Assembly: GCA_023139025.1 (NCBI GenBank)
Contig: JAGLOH010000009.1
Coordinates: 1 to 17,650, forward strand
Length of the DNA stretch: 17,650 nt
Origin: Candidatus Heimdallarchaeota archaeon
GTDB taxonomy: Archaea; Asgardarchaeota; Heimdallarchaeia; Heimdallarchaeales; Heimdallarchaeaceae
Reading direction: 5' to 3'
The position numbers and the translations under genes were made by a program. The notes under the pieces are model-generated. The model saw only the letters and a list, made by a program, of their open reading frames with translations, did no database searches and was not told where the DNA came from. This document shows, in pieces, positions 1 through 7,059 of the stretch (position 1 is its first letter; each line of letters starts with the position of its first letter).

Positions 1-1318
1 GGTATAAATTGCTTTTGTACCATTTTTGTTCTTCTTTAGATTCTTTAACACCTATCATAGAGGTATACTGAAAAGGAGTGTGTGCCTTTGTAATGAATTG
101 ATTCATAGAAATTCCTATTCGACCTGTAGGGAAATATCTATCTCTAATTGTACTCACAAAATCCTTTGTTGCAACTTTTATTTCCTCTCCTTCACAAGGA
201 AACCCATAAATCATGTATAATTTTAATTTCCTAAAACCTGCATCCCAAGCTAGTTTGAGAGCTGAAAAAATTGTTTCATCATTCATTCTTTTATTTAAAG
301 CTAATCTGAGTTTTTCATCCCCTGTTTCAGGAGCAAGAGATATAGTTCGTTGTTTTCCTTTTTTGAGTGCCTTTAGTAGTTTTTCAGTGAGATAATCTGC
401 TCTAAATGATGAACATGATACTTCGTACCCCTTAGCTACTATATATTCTATTAGTTCATCAAGAGTGCCGGATTGAGCAATTGCACTTCCGTAAAGAACA
501 ATTTTATCAAAATCGTTTACTTCACCAGCTTGGTCAATTATGTCAATAAGACTGTCCAAACTTCTAGATGTTCTAGGGAATCTACAATGGCCCACAAAAC
601 AGAATTTACATCTTTCAGAACATCCTCTATCTGTTTCTAGATAGTATGCTTTACCAAAAATTGGTTCATTCTTAGTGCCTTTAACACCCTCAGGTATAAT
701 CTGTTTAATTGGGAAAAATGAATTAGAAATATCTTTCAGCTTAACACTTCTTACATTATCTCCTAACCATTCACCTTTTTCTGAAAAATGATGAGCATAA
801 GCCATGATTCCTGGAACCGAAGCAAAAGCTTCTATTCTTCCTTTTTTATTACTATTCATTAAAGACGATATGAATACCTCACTAACTGGTTCTATATCTC
901 CTAAGAAAAAAATATCTCCCACAAATAAGACTGGAAAAGGATTTGCTGTGATTGATGGTCCTCCAAGAATAATGAGTGGATCAGCTTCTTTTCTTTGCCT
1001 AACGTCTGGATTTATTCCTCCTCTTATCAACAGCTCAATTGCTTGGATATAATCCTGCTCAAATTGACACGAGATAGCTAGAATATCGAAATCCACTAGT
1101 TTCTTTTGGCTTTCCAGAGAATAAGGGGCTATTTTATAATCAAGGGGTTTGAAAATTCGTTCACAGATTATTTCATCTTTTTCGTTAAATAGAAAATATA
1201 GTAACTGAACACCCAAACTTGTCATAGCTACTCGATAAGTGTTTGGATAAATTAAACCGATTTTGACTTTCTCATGGGTCCAATTTTTCTTTATTGCATT
1301 CAGTTCTTTAATCTGCAT
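1..1318 (-). CDS. Radical SAM protein with YgiQ/TIGR03960-like N-terminal domain (3' end cut by window edge)
   Basis: The reverse strand is open from an ATG at 1318 to the window edge, about 439 codons with no stop, so the C-terminus is missing. The product carries CSERCKFC at residues 233-240, the CX3CX2C motif that binds the SAM-cleaving 4Fe-4S cluster, followed by a radical SAM barrel with SLAPETGDEKLR. The first ~200 residues (IGLIYPNTYRVAMTSLG near the start, IILGGPSITANPFP near 115) resemble the N-terminal domain of the large uncharacterised radical SAM family modelled as TIGR03960. That domain has a cobalamin-binding-like fold, but I see no DxHxxG cobalamin motif. The start overlaps the end of the GlmU-like gene by 11 bases, so the two are probably co-translated. 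The radical SAM assignment is firm. The substrate is unknown; RNA or cofactor modification is possible. Confidence 0.85.
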   Translation of the reverse strand, partial: MQIKELNAIKKNWTHEKVKIGLIYPNTYRVAMTSLGVQLLYFLFNEKDEIICERIFKPLDYKIAPYSLESQKKLVDFDILAISCQFEQDYIQAIELLIRGGINPDVRQRKEADPLIILGGPSITANPFPVLFVGDIFFLGDIEPVSEVFISSLMNSNKKGRIEAFASVPGIMAYAHHFSEKGEWLGDNVRSVKLKDISNSFFPIKQIIPEGVKGTKNEPIFGKAYYLETDRGCSERCKFCFVGHCRFPRTSRSLDSLIDIIDQAGEVNDFDKIVLYGSAIAQSGTLDELIEYIVAKGYEVSCSSFRADYLTEKLLKALKKGKQRTISLAPETGDEKLRLALNKRMNDETIFSALKLAWDAGFRKLKLYMIYGFPCEGEEIKVATKDFVSTIRDRYFPTGRIGISMNQFITKAHTPFQYTSMIGVKESKEEQKWYKSNLY

Positions 1319-2609
1319 CTTTTCTTTTCCTTTTTACAGTATAGTTTTGAGTACCAAAATAAATTGAATCTGGAGGAACATCCTCCTTTACTATTGTTCC
1401 TGCACCAATCCATGAGTTACTCCCAATTTTTACTCCAGGCATTAGTAGAGCTCCAATACCTGTTTCCACTCCCTCACCAATTATTACGCCTAATTTCCTC
1501 CTTCCGCTATCCTCTTTCTTTCCTTTTACAGTTACAGGAATGGATTTTTTATCTATGCGTAAATTTGCTGTAAGAGTTCCTGCTCCTAAATTGCAATTAT
1601 CTTCAATGATTGAATCACCTATGTAGGAGAGATGTGCAGCGTGTGTATTGGTGCCTATTACTGAATTTTTAACCTCACAACCATTTCCAATTCTGGATTT
1701 TTTACCAAAGAAAGAGTATTTTCGAATGTAACAGTTTGGTCCAATGTCTGAGTCCTCATCAAAGAAAGCAGGACCTTCGATATAAGTCCCACTTCTTAGG
1801 ATAGCTCCTTTTTTGAGAATAATATTACCTTTGATTTGCACGTTTTCTTCGATTGTCCCTTCACGTAAATTATCAATTTTTGATAATAGAGATTCATTTG
1901 CTTCTAACAGAGACCAAGGACGACCTAAGTCAAACCAATAATCATCCTCATTGAGTTTCACTAAACTAGCTGGAATCTTTTTATTAGCAAGTAAGAAGTT
2001 TACAGCATCTGGTATCTCATATTCTCCTCTAGAAGAAATTTCATTGTTTTTGTGTTGATTCTCAAGTATCTCGAATATATCTTTGTTTAAAGAATACAAA
2101 CCAATGTTTGCATATCCTTCTGGAACATCTTCTTTTGTTGGTTTTTCAATAATTTTGATAGGTTTTTCTTTTTCATCTACTATAACAATTCCGAAATTTT
2201 CTGTTTCTTTAGTATGCTTCCCTCCTATGGAAATAAAACCATTTCTTGCAGCAATTACTGTCTGTTTCAGAAGGGATTCAGAATATATACAATCACCATT
2301 AACACCAATGAAAAAATCCTTTTCAATTTCGCTTTTAGCTAAAAGAAATGCGTTTCCTGTTCCCTTGATCTCTTCCTGATGAAGAAAAGTAAATTCTATA
2401 GTCGGAAATTCCTTTGCTAAATAATCCTTAATCTTTTCTTCCATGAAATGAGTGACAATTACGAATGAATTGATTCCAAATTTAAGAAACCCATTAATTG
2501 ATCTCTTTAAGATTGGTTCTCCTAAAACCTTTAACAATGGTTTTGGATTTGAATCGGTTAAAGGCTTTAATCTAATGCCTTCACCTGCTGCTAATATAAC
2601 AACCTTCAT
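1308..2609 (-). CDS. glmU: GlmU-like bifunctional sugar-1-phosphate nucleotidyltransferase/acetyltransferase
   Basis: This 433-residue protein has an N-terminal nucleotidyltransferase domain (about 1-235) and a C-terminal left-handed beta-helix (about 252-410). The signature LAAGEGIRLKPLT is at 6-18 and PKPLLKV at 22-28. GTGNA (83-87) and NGD (104-106) are typical of NTP and metal binding. HLSYIGDSIIEDNCNLGAGT (326-345) is close to the acetyltransferase core of GlmU. Archaeal relatives such as ST0452 acetylate glucosamine-1-phosphate and then form UDP-GlcNAc, feeding cell-surface glycans and N-glycosylation. A dTDP-glucose-type activity cannot be excluded from sequence alone. It starts 27 bases after the upstream gene, with GGTGA before the ATG, and overlaps the radical SAM gene by 11 bases, so it is the middle gene of a three-gene operon. 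Confidence 0.85.
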   Translation of the reverse strand: MKVVILAAGEGIRLKPLTDSNPKPLLKVLGEPILKRSINGFLKFGINSFVIVTHFMEEKIKDYLAKEFPTIEFTFLHQEEIKGTGNAFLLAKSEIEKDFFIGVNGDCIYSESLLKQTVIAARNGFISIGGKHTKETENFGIVIVDEKEKPIKIIEKPTKEDVPEGYANIGLYSLNKDIFEILENQHKNNEISSRGEYEIPDAVNFLLANKKIPASLVKLNEDDYWFDLGRPWSLLEANESLLSKIDNLREGTIEENVQIKGNIILKKGAILRSGTYIEGPAFFDEDSDIGPNCYIRKYSFFGKKSRIGNGCEVKNSVIGTNTHAAHLSYIGDSIIEDNCNLGAGTLTANLRIDKKSIPVTVKGKKEDSGRRKLGVIIGEGVETGIGALLMPGVKIGSNSWIGAGTIVKEDVPPDSIYFGTQNYTVKRKRKDAD

Positions 2610-2636
2610 CCTTTATTGTCACCTTTAGAGAAGTGG

Positions 2637-2969
2637 TTAAACTTCGAAAACTTCTCCTTCTGCTTCTTCAGGAGTTGCTGCTCTTGGAGCTCGCAAATTG
2701 TTAATACTTTGAATAAGATCAAATGCTTTAGGATTAGTAAAAATTTCTTTAAACGCTTCCCATTGTTCAAGTGATGTAACAAATAATCCTTTACGCTTGA
2801 GTGGAGTTCCATCTTCTCTGGCAGGAATAATTTCTAAACCAAAGTTAGCATCATCACCTTTTGTAGGTAGTTTAACAATGGTTACTCCAGAGACACTTGT
2901 CTTCTTTTTGTCCCAGTCTTTCATTTCTTTACCAAATTCTTTCAGTCTATCTGTTAGATCTGTTGTCAT
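2637..2969 (-). CDS. Small protein, candidate PC4-like nucleic-acid-binding domain
   Basis: A 110-residue soluble protein with no sure family match by eye. The central part (about residues 28-85) recalls the PC4/p15 coactivator domain. A strand (VTIVKLP) and a second strand (FGLEIIPA) lead to a turn with EDGTPLKRKGLF and then EQWEAFKEIF. PC4 has the corresponding GxxKPxxKGISLxxEQW pattern before its long helix. The N-terminus is highly charged and the C-terminus is an acidic tail. I chose the ATG at 2969 because GTGAA lies just upstream, the same arrangement as at other genes here. A GTG at 2978 would add three residues. A TATA element at 2999-3008 makes it the first gene of the operon with glmU. 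The gene is likely real; the PC4 relation is inference. Confidence 0.7.
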   Translation of the reverse strand: MTTDLTDRLKEFGKEMKDWDKKKTSVSGVTIVKLPTKGDDANFGLEIIPAREDGTPLKRKGLFVTSLEQWEAFKEIFTNPKAFDLIQSINNLRAPRAATPEEAEGEVFEV

Positions 2970-2998
2970 AATATTCACTGAAGGTAAACAGATAATTT

Positions 2999-3008
2999 AA
3001 TTTTTAAA
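2999..3008 (-). promoter_or_regulatory. TATA element of the PC4-like/glmU/radical SAM operon
   Basis: TTTAAAAATT on the minus strand lies about 30 bases before the ATG at 2969, which predicts a leader of about ten bases. It is the only TATA-like element in that position. Confidence 0.5.
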
Positions 3009-3053
3009 CCCTCCTCTCTTTGAGGTTAGGAAAGCTACATACGAATGAATCAG

Positions 3054-3061
3054 TTTAAAAA
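3054..3061 (+). promoter_or_regulatory. TATA element of the amidohydrolase gene
   Basis: TTTAAAAA, centred about 29 bases before the ATG at 3086, predicts a start of transcription within a few bases of the start codon. Confidence 0.45.
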
Positions 3062-3085
3062 TTCCTTTGAAAGAAGAAAATTAAG

Positions 3086-4300
3086 ATGAATTATGCAATT
3101 GCTAATGGTAAGATTTACACCGTAAATAAAGATGAAAAAATCATAGATAAGGGTACTATTTTAATCAAAGATGGTAAAATAGAGAACATTTTGGAAGGAG
3201 ACACTTCTGTACCTGAAGACTATGAAATAATTGATGTAGAAGGAAAACATGTTTTCCCAGGATTCATAGATACTCATACTCATCAAGGTTTGTTTGATGG
3301 TAGTATTGGTTGGGCAGGATTTGATGGAAATGAAATGACAGACCCAAACACAGCACATGTTAGAGCACTAGACGCAATTAATCCTGAAGATCCTGGTTTA
3401 GAAGAAGCCAGAATTGGCGGAGTTACAACAATTCAAACAGGACCTGGAAGTGGTAATGTTATTGGTGGAACTGATACTATAATCAAAACATACTGTAAGA
3501 GTAAGATAGTAGATGATATGATAGTCAAAACACCATCTTCTATGAAAGCAGCTCTAGGAGAAAATCCAAAAAGAGTTTATGGAACAGATAAAAAACTACC
3601 CTCAACAAGGATGGGGACAGCTGCTGTATTCAGGAAAGCCTTTGTAGATGCTCAGAATTACGGAAAGAAATGGGAAGAATACAAACTGAAGAAAAAGCAA
3701 TCAGAAGAAAAAGAGGAATTAGATAAAATACCTTCAGAACCAGATAGAGATTTAAACAGTGAAATGCTCCTAAAGGTTTTAAAAAAGGAAATACCCCTGA
3801 ATTTTCACTGTCATACCAGCCACGATATAATCTCAGCCATCCGTTTAACTGAGGAATTCGATATTGATCTTATGCTTGTTCATGCAACAGAAGGTCACAA
3901 AATTGCTGACTACATTGCTAAAAAGGGAATTCCTGTCTCTGTAGGACCTTCTTTGGTGGGTTTTGAAAAAGTTGAACTTCGTAATATTAGTTTTGAAACT
4001 CCGGCTAAATTGTGGAAAGCTGGTGTCAAAATCTCAATCCAAAGCGATTCCTTTACTCGCCTTAAGCACTTCCAAGTACTCCCATGTATGGCAGTTAAGG
4101 AAGGACTTCCTATTAATGAAGCACTCAAAGCTGTTACAATTAATGCTGCTGAAATGATAGGTGTAAGTGATCGTTTAGGTAGTCTTGAAGTTGGTAAAGA
4201 TGCTGATATCGTTGTTTGGACTGATCACCCAATTGAAGACTTCTACGCAGAAAATCAAATTACATTAATTGACGGTGAAATTGTTTATAAGAAAGAATAA
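3086..4300 (+). CDS. Amidohydrolase, imidazolonepropionase-like (COG1228 type)
   Basis: A 404-residue metal-dependent hydrolase of the amidohydrolase superfamily. FPGFIDTHTHQG carries the first metal pair H64 and H66. FHCHTSHD (240-247) gives H241 and H243, HATEGH gives H266 and H271, and QSDSF carries the late metal ligand D321. The beta-sandwich halves lie at both ends: about 1-55, and again at 365-404 with LEVGKDADIVVW. The Lys/Glu-rich stretch at 193-225 is usual in this subgroup. The substrate cannot be read from sequence; cyclic amides, hydantoin-like compounds and dipeptides are all processed by relatives, and it has no histidine-degradation neighbours. It is a single-gene unit with a TATA-like element at 3054-3061, implying a very short leader, and a T-rich terminator at 4303-4320. 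Confidence 0.88.
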   Translation: MNYAIANGKIYTVNKDEKIIDKGTILIKDGKIENILEGDTSVPEDYEIIDVEGKHVFPGFIDTHTHQGLFDGSIGWAGFDGNEMTDPNTAHVRALDAINPEDPGLEEARIGGVTTIQTGPGSGNVIGGTDTIIKTYCKSKIVDDMIVKTPSSMKAALGENPKRVYGTDKKLPSTRMGTAAVFRKAFVDAQNYGKKWEEYKLKKKQSEEKEELDKIPSEPDRDLNSEMLLKVLKKEIPLNFHCHTSHDIISAIRLTEEFDIDLMLVHATEGHKIADYIAKKGIPVSVGPSLVGFEKVELRNISFETPAKLWKAGVKISIQSDSFTRLKHFQVLPCMAVKEGLPINEALKAVTINAAEMIGVSDRLGSLEVGKDADIVVWTDHPIEDFYAENQITLIDGEIVYKKE

Positions 4301-4302
4301 TA

Positions 4303-4320
4303 CCTTTCTCTCTTTTTTTT
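4303..4320 (+). terminator. T-rich terminator of the amidohydrolase gene
   Basis: A pyrimidine run ending in eight T directly after the stop codon at 4300, of the kind that ends archaeal transcripts. It reaches the stop codon of the convergent gene. Confidence 0.55.
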
Positions 4321-4673
4321 CAAGCTCTTTCATAATGACCTGGCTTTCGATGTTCACCAAAAAACTCTAAACCTTTTTCTTTCAATTGCTTTTTTAACTC
4401 ATTTGCATGGCTTTCTGAAATATCGCCTTTCTTAAACATGTATTCTATAATTTCTAAAGCTTCTTCTTCAGTGGAACAACGACATATAAAATCTATTACA
4501 CCTGGTGTGTGGCTTTTGAATTTTCTTACTTTCTTGGATCCAGCAGGTGTTCTTATTTCTTCTTCTGGAATTTTGTCCTCTCCTTCCATTATCTCTCTAT
4601 ATAGAACTGGAAAGTGACTTTGGAAATCTTCTTTATCGTCCCCATCATCTCTGGATTCTTTTCCTTCAGACAT
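4320..4673 (-). CDS. DUF2095-like conserved archaeal protein
   Basis: A 117-residue hydrophilic protein. After a charged N-terminus (1-18), FPVLYREIMEGE leads to HTPGVIDFICRCSTEEEALE (55-74) and a helical region ending in KGLEFFGEHRKPGHY. This pattern agrees with my memory of the archaeal DUF2095 family, whose function is unknown. C64 and C66 are present as a CRC pair but do not form a zinc motif. The ATG at 4673 has GTGAA a few bases upstream and a TATA element (4715-4722) about 45 bases away. It shares a promoter region with the divergent YchF-type GTPase gene. Family assignment is moderate; I can offer no function. Confidence 0.7.
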   Translation of the reverse strand: MSEGKESRDDGDDKEDFQSHFPVLYREIMEGEDKIPEEEIRTPAGSKKVRKFKSHTPGVIDFICRCSTEEEALEIIEYMFKKGDISESHANELKKQLKEKGLEFFGEHRKPGHYERA

Positions 4674-4714
4674 GATTCACTGAACTTTGGTACCCTAAAA
4701 AAGATTGAGATTAT

Positions 4715-4722
4715 GTATTATA
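4715..4722 (-). promoter_or_regulatory. TATA element of the DUF2095-like gene
   Basis: TATAATAC on the minus strand, 42-49 bases before the ATG at 4673, predicts a leader of about 20 bases containing GTGAA. Confidence 0.45.
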
Positions 4723-4761
4723 TTGCCGGTTTATTCAAAAAATGCTTCTTATACAAAAAGT

Positions 4762-4771
4762 CTTTATTTTT
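4762..4771 (+). promoter_or_regulatory. TATA element of the YchF-type GTPase gene
   Basis: CTTTATTTTT, centred about 25 bases before the ATG at 4791, suggests leaderless transcription and supports that ATG over the upstream extension of the frame. Confidence 0.4.
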
Positions 4772-4790
4772 AGAAATAACTGAAATAATA

Positions 4791-5990
4791 ATGTTAGTTG
4801 GAATAGTAGGTAAACCTAGTTGTGGAAAAAGCACATTTCTTAATGCTTTTACAATGGTTAATGCGAAGGTAGGGGATTATCCCTTTACAACCGTAGATCC
4901 AAACAGAGGAACAGCTTATGTAAGAAGTCCTTGTGTCTGTAAAGATTTAGGAGTTGTAGATAATCCAAAAAATTCTCTCTGTAAGGATGGAATTAGATAT
5001 CTCCCCGTTCAGTTTTTAGATGTAGCAGGACTAGTTCCTGGAGCTTCTGAAGGAAGGGGTTTAGGTAACAAGTTCTTAGATGAATTAAGACAAGCTGATG
5101 TTCTTCTTCATGTAGTTGATACAAGTGGTTCTTTGGATGCTGAAGGAAATCAAGTGGACAAGGGATCTTGGAACCCATTAGATGATGTAAAATTCTTGGA
5201 GGAGGAAATTGATGCCTGGATAAAAGCTATTGTTAGTAGAGATTATGCAACAATGAAAAAGAAGGCTTCTGCTGAGAAAATAAGATTTTCATTTCTATTG
5301 CATGAAAAACTAACAGGGCTGGCCATAAAGAAACATACGATTGAAGCATCTATTAGAGAAATTGGTTTAATTGACGATGATGCTAATACTTGGGATGATA
5401 AACTAGATGATCTAATTACAACGATAAGAAGAAAATCCAAACCAATTATAATCGTTGCAAACAAAATTGATCAACCTACATCCAACAAAAATTTCCTTAG
5501 GATGAAGGAAGAACTAGATGAGGACATTTTTCCAGCTTCAGCACTAGCAGAGGTTTTTCTGCGAACTGAACAGGAAAATGCAACTATTTCTTACTCCCCT
5601 GGTGATCCTGGTTTTAAAATCCTTAATCAAGAAAAACTAGGAGAGAAAAAGGTACAGCTTCTTGATAGAATTAATACTGATCTACTTCAAAAATATGGTT
5701 CTTCTGGAATACAAGAGATACTGTCTCATGTTGTTTTCAACTTGTTTAACATGATTGTGGTCTTTCCTGTTGAAGATACTGCCAAATTTACCGATAAGTC
5801 AGGAAACGTACTTCCTGATGCTTATCTTGTCCCCCAAGGTACAACTGCTAAAGAGTTTGCAGGAAAAGTACATACAGACTTTGCAAAGAATTTTATTCAT
5901 GGCACATTAGCACCATCTGGTAGACGAGTAGGAGCTGATTACGAGTTACAAAATAATGACATAATAAAGATTGTATCAGCTGTAAAATAG
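4791..5990 (+). CDS. Archaeal YchF/Obg-family GTP-binding protein with TGS domain
   Basis: The 399-residue product opens with the P-loop GKPSCGKST (7-15). It then shows the Obg/YchF G3 region FLDVAGLVPGASEGRGLGNK (75-94), G4 NKID (224-227) and a C-terminal TGS domain (about 320-399). The NKID motif is that of a GTP-specific archaeal enzyme, whereas bacterial and eukaryotic YchF/OLA1 have an altered G4 and prefer ATP. Cysteines at 48, 50 and 64 between G2 and G3 are typical of the archaeal group. Relatives bind ribosomes and are linked to translation or stress. The frame is open upstream to 4614, but that would add 59 unlike residues and overlap the neighbour. The ATG at 4791 puts the family's canonical start right before the P-loop, and a TATA-like element at 4762-4771 suggests a nearly leaderless mRNA. 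Confidence 0.9.
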   Translation: MLVGIVGKPSCGKSTFLNAFTMVNAKVGDYPFTTVDPNRGTAYVRSPCVCKDLGVVDNPKNSLCKDGIRYLPVQFLDVAGLVPGASEGRGLGNKFLDELRQADVLLHVVDTSGSLDAEGNQVDKGSWNPLDDVKFLEEEIDAWIKAIVSRDYATMKKKASAEKIRFSFLLHEKLTGLAIKKHTIEASIREIGLIDDDANTWDDKLDDLITTIRRKSKPIIIVANKIDQPTSNKNFLRMKEELDEDIFPASALAEVFLRTEQENATISYSPGDPGFKILNQEKLGEKKVQLLDRINTDLLQKYGSSGIQEILSHVVFNLFNMIVVFPVEDTAKFTDKSGNVLPDAYLVPQGTTAKEFAGKVHTDFAKNFIHGTLAPSGRRVGADYELQNNDIIKIVSAVK

Positions 5991-5999
5991 AGTTAAAGT

Positions 6000-6011
6000 A
6001 AAAATAAAAAG
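6000..6011 (-). terminator. T-rich terminator after eS1
   Basis: Read on the minus strand the 40-base gap after the eS1 stop contains CTTTTTATTTTTAC, a T-rich tract suited to archaeal termination of the ribosomal cluster. Confidence 0.4.
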
Positions 6012-6030
6012 AAGTGGAAGAATAAATCTT

Positions 6031-6690
6031 CTAAGCTGTTACAGTAGTCTCAGCGGCTTGATGAGTTGATGCAGTGGAACCTGGTAACAATAATACCTTG
6101 CTTTTTCTGATATCCACCATGACTATTGGGTATATTTTCCCAACGATTTTTTTCATTTCTCCAGCAATTGTTCCATTTATCATGTTTTGAGCAAATTCTA
6201 CAAATATTTGGGCTCTAGCTGTTGTTTTTACTAACTCTTCAATTGCTTTTCTAATAACTTTTTGTGTGCTTGCTCCACATCTAATAGGTGTGATAACAAT
6301 AGATGAAACTCTTAATCTTGCTCTATCTTTTGTAACAACGTTTTGTATTGCTTCAACCTTAGAACGATTTCTTCTTATTTGAGATCTGATTTGTTCTTTA
6401 GCAATTTCATGGCCATCAAATTCTGTTGTGCAAATATTACCTTCAACACTTGTAATTCGAAATCTGATTTTTAGGTTTATATCATAATAAATGTCCTCAG
6501 CAACTCCAAGTCTAGCCATCTCAATCACTCTATTAATTAGTTTTTCAGGCTCACTTGCAGGAGTTTCTCCTAAGGATTTATTAACAATATAACTTGCAGC
6601 AGTTACTTCGTACCAAGATTTTTCTTTCCATTTGTCTACTACTTTTGTTTTTCCTTTCGTTTTTCGTGTTGGTCTTCGAGATAATGACAA
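6031..6690 (-). CDS. rps3ae: Small-subunit ribosomal protein eS1 (S3Ae)
   Basis: The 219-residue product matches archaeal/eukaryotic eS1, a 30S protein near the mRNA exit. Visible signatures are a basic N-terminus, DKWKEKSWYEV (19-29), the region around FDGHEIAKEQIRSQIRRNRS, and VTKDRARLRV followed by the conserved IRCGASTQKVIRKAI segment. Bacteria lack this protein, so it supports an archaeal origin. The start is a TTG at 6690 (TTG TCA TTA TCT CGA), preceded at 7 bases by GAGGT (6698-6702); there is no in-frame ATG that would keep the conserved N-terminus. It follows pcc1 after 111 bases with a TATA-like element at 6735-6744, so it may be transcribed both within the cluster and alone. Confidence 0.93.
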   Translation of the reverse strand: MSLSRRPTRKTKGKTKVVDKWKEKSWYEVTAASYIVNKSLGETPASEPEKLINRVIEMARLGVAEDIYYDINLKIRFRITSVEGNICTTEFDGHEIAKEQIRSQIRRNRSKVEAIQNVVTKDRARLRVSSIVITPIRCGASTQKVIRKAIEELVKTTARAQIFVEFAQNMINGTIAGEMKKIVGKIYPIVMVDIRKSKVLLLPGSTASTHQAAETTVTA

Positions 6691-6697
6691 TGGTTTA

Positions 6698-6702
6698 ACC
6701 TC
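6698..6702 (-). promoter_or_regulatory. Ribosome binding site deciding the TTG start of eS1
   Basis: GAGGT seven bases before the TTG at 6690; no alternative in-frame ATG with a binding site exists nearby. Confidence 0.6.
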
Positions 6703-6734
6703 TAATCTGTTGTTTTTCTTCTTCTTTAATTGAG

Positions 6735-6744
6735 TTTTAAATAT
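6735..6744 (-). promoter_or_regulatory. Possible internal TATA element for eS1
   Basis: ATATTTAAAA on the minus strand, about 50 bases before the TTG start at 6690, leaves room for the GAGGT site in the leader. A second candidate (TTTATATT, near 6753-6761) lies just upstream. Confidence 0.4.
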
Positions 6745-6801
6745 TATGTTTGAATATAAATTTAAAACTAGAGAAAATAAGTCTATAGAATTAGCTAAAT
6801 A

Positions 6802-7059
6802 TCAGCTTTTCACGCTCTTGTAAACTGATTCGATAGTACTTATTGTGCTAATTATGTCATCTGCTGTATTTCTTAAAGTTGAAATCGGAGATGAGGATTT
6901 AAGCTTTAGAATCAATTTATTATCATCAATTTCCATAGTTATTGTTGTCTTGTCATCCACTTGCTTATTTTCAGGTTCCAAGCTTTTAGCAATAATATTT
7001 GCTATATCATTATTCTTACATTCAATGACCATTGTAAAGCTAGATTCATGTGAAATCAT
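6802..7059 (-). CDS. pcc1: KEOPS complex subunit Pcc1
   Basis: An 85-residue protein with the Pcc1 layout: a first strand (FTMVIECKN), a helix (NDIANIIAKSLEPEN), two strands (TITMEIDDNKLILKLKSS) and a C-terminal helix containing LRNTADDIISTI. Pcc1 is the dimerisation subunit of KEOPS, which makes N6-threonylcarbamoyladenosine at position 37 of ANN-decoding tRNAs with Kae1, Bud32 and Cgi121; those partners are not in this window. Its ATG overlaps the stop of the DHH gene (ATGA, four bases), so translation is probably coupled. The place between the GAN-like gene and eS1 is the common archaeal one and supports the call for such a short, divergent protein. Confidence 0.82.
   Translation of the reverse strand: MISHESSFTMVIECKNNDIANIIAKSLEPENKQVDDKTTITMEIDDNKLILKLKSSSPISTLRNTADDIISTISTIESVYKSVKS

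Noticed and set aside
193..225. Lys/Glu-rich stretch inside the amidohydrolase (residue numbers) considered as a foreign insertion.
   Set aside because: Related COG1228-type amidohydrolases have the same kind of charged segment before the HxH strand.
2606..2812. 68-residue minus-strand open frame overlapping the PC4-like gene.
   Set aside because: It lies out of frame within the better-supported gene and has a low-complexity Leu/Lys composition.
4614..4790. 59-residue N-terminal extension of the YchF-type GTPase frame.
   Set aside because: The family starts right before the P-loop. The extension would run through the promoter region and overlap the divergent neighbour's coding region.
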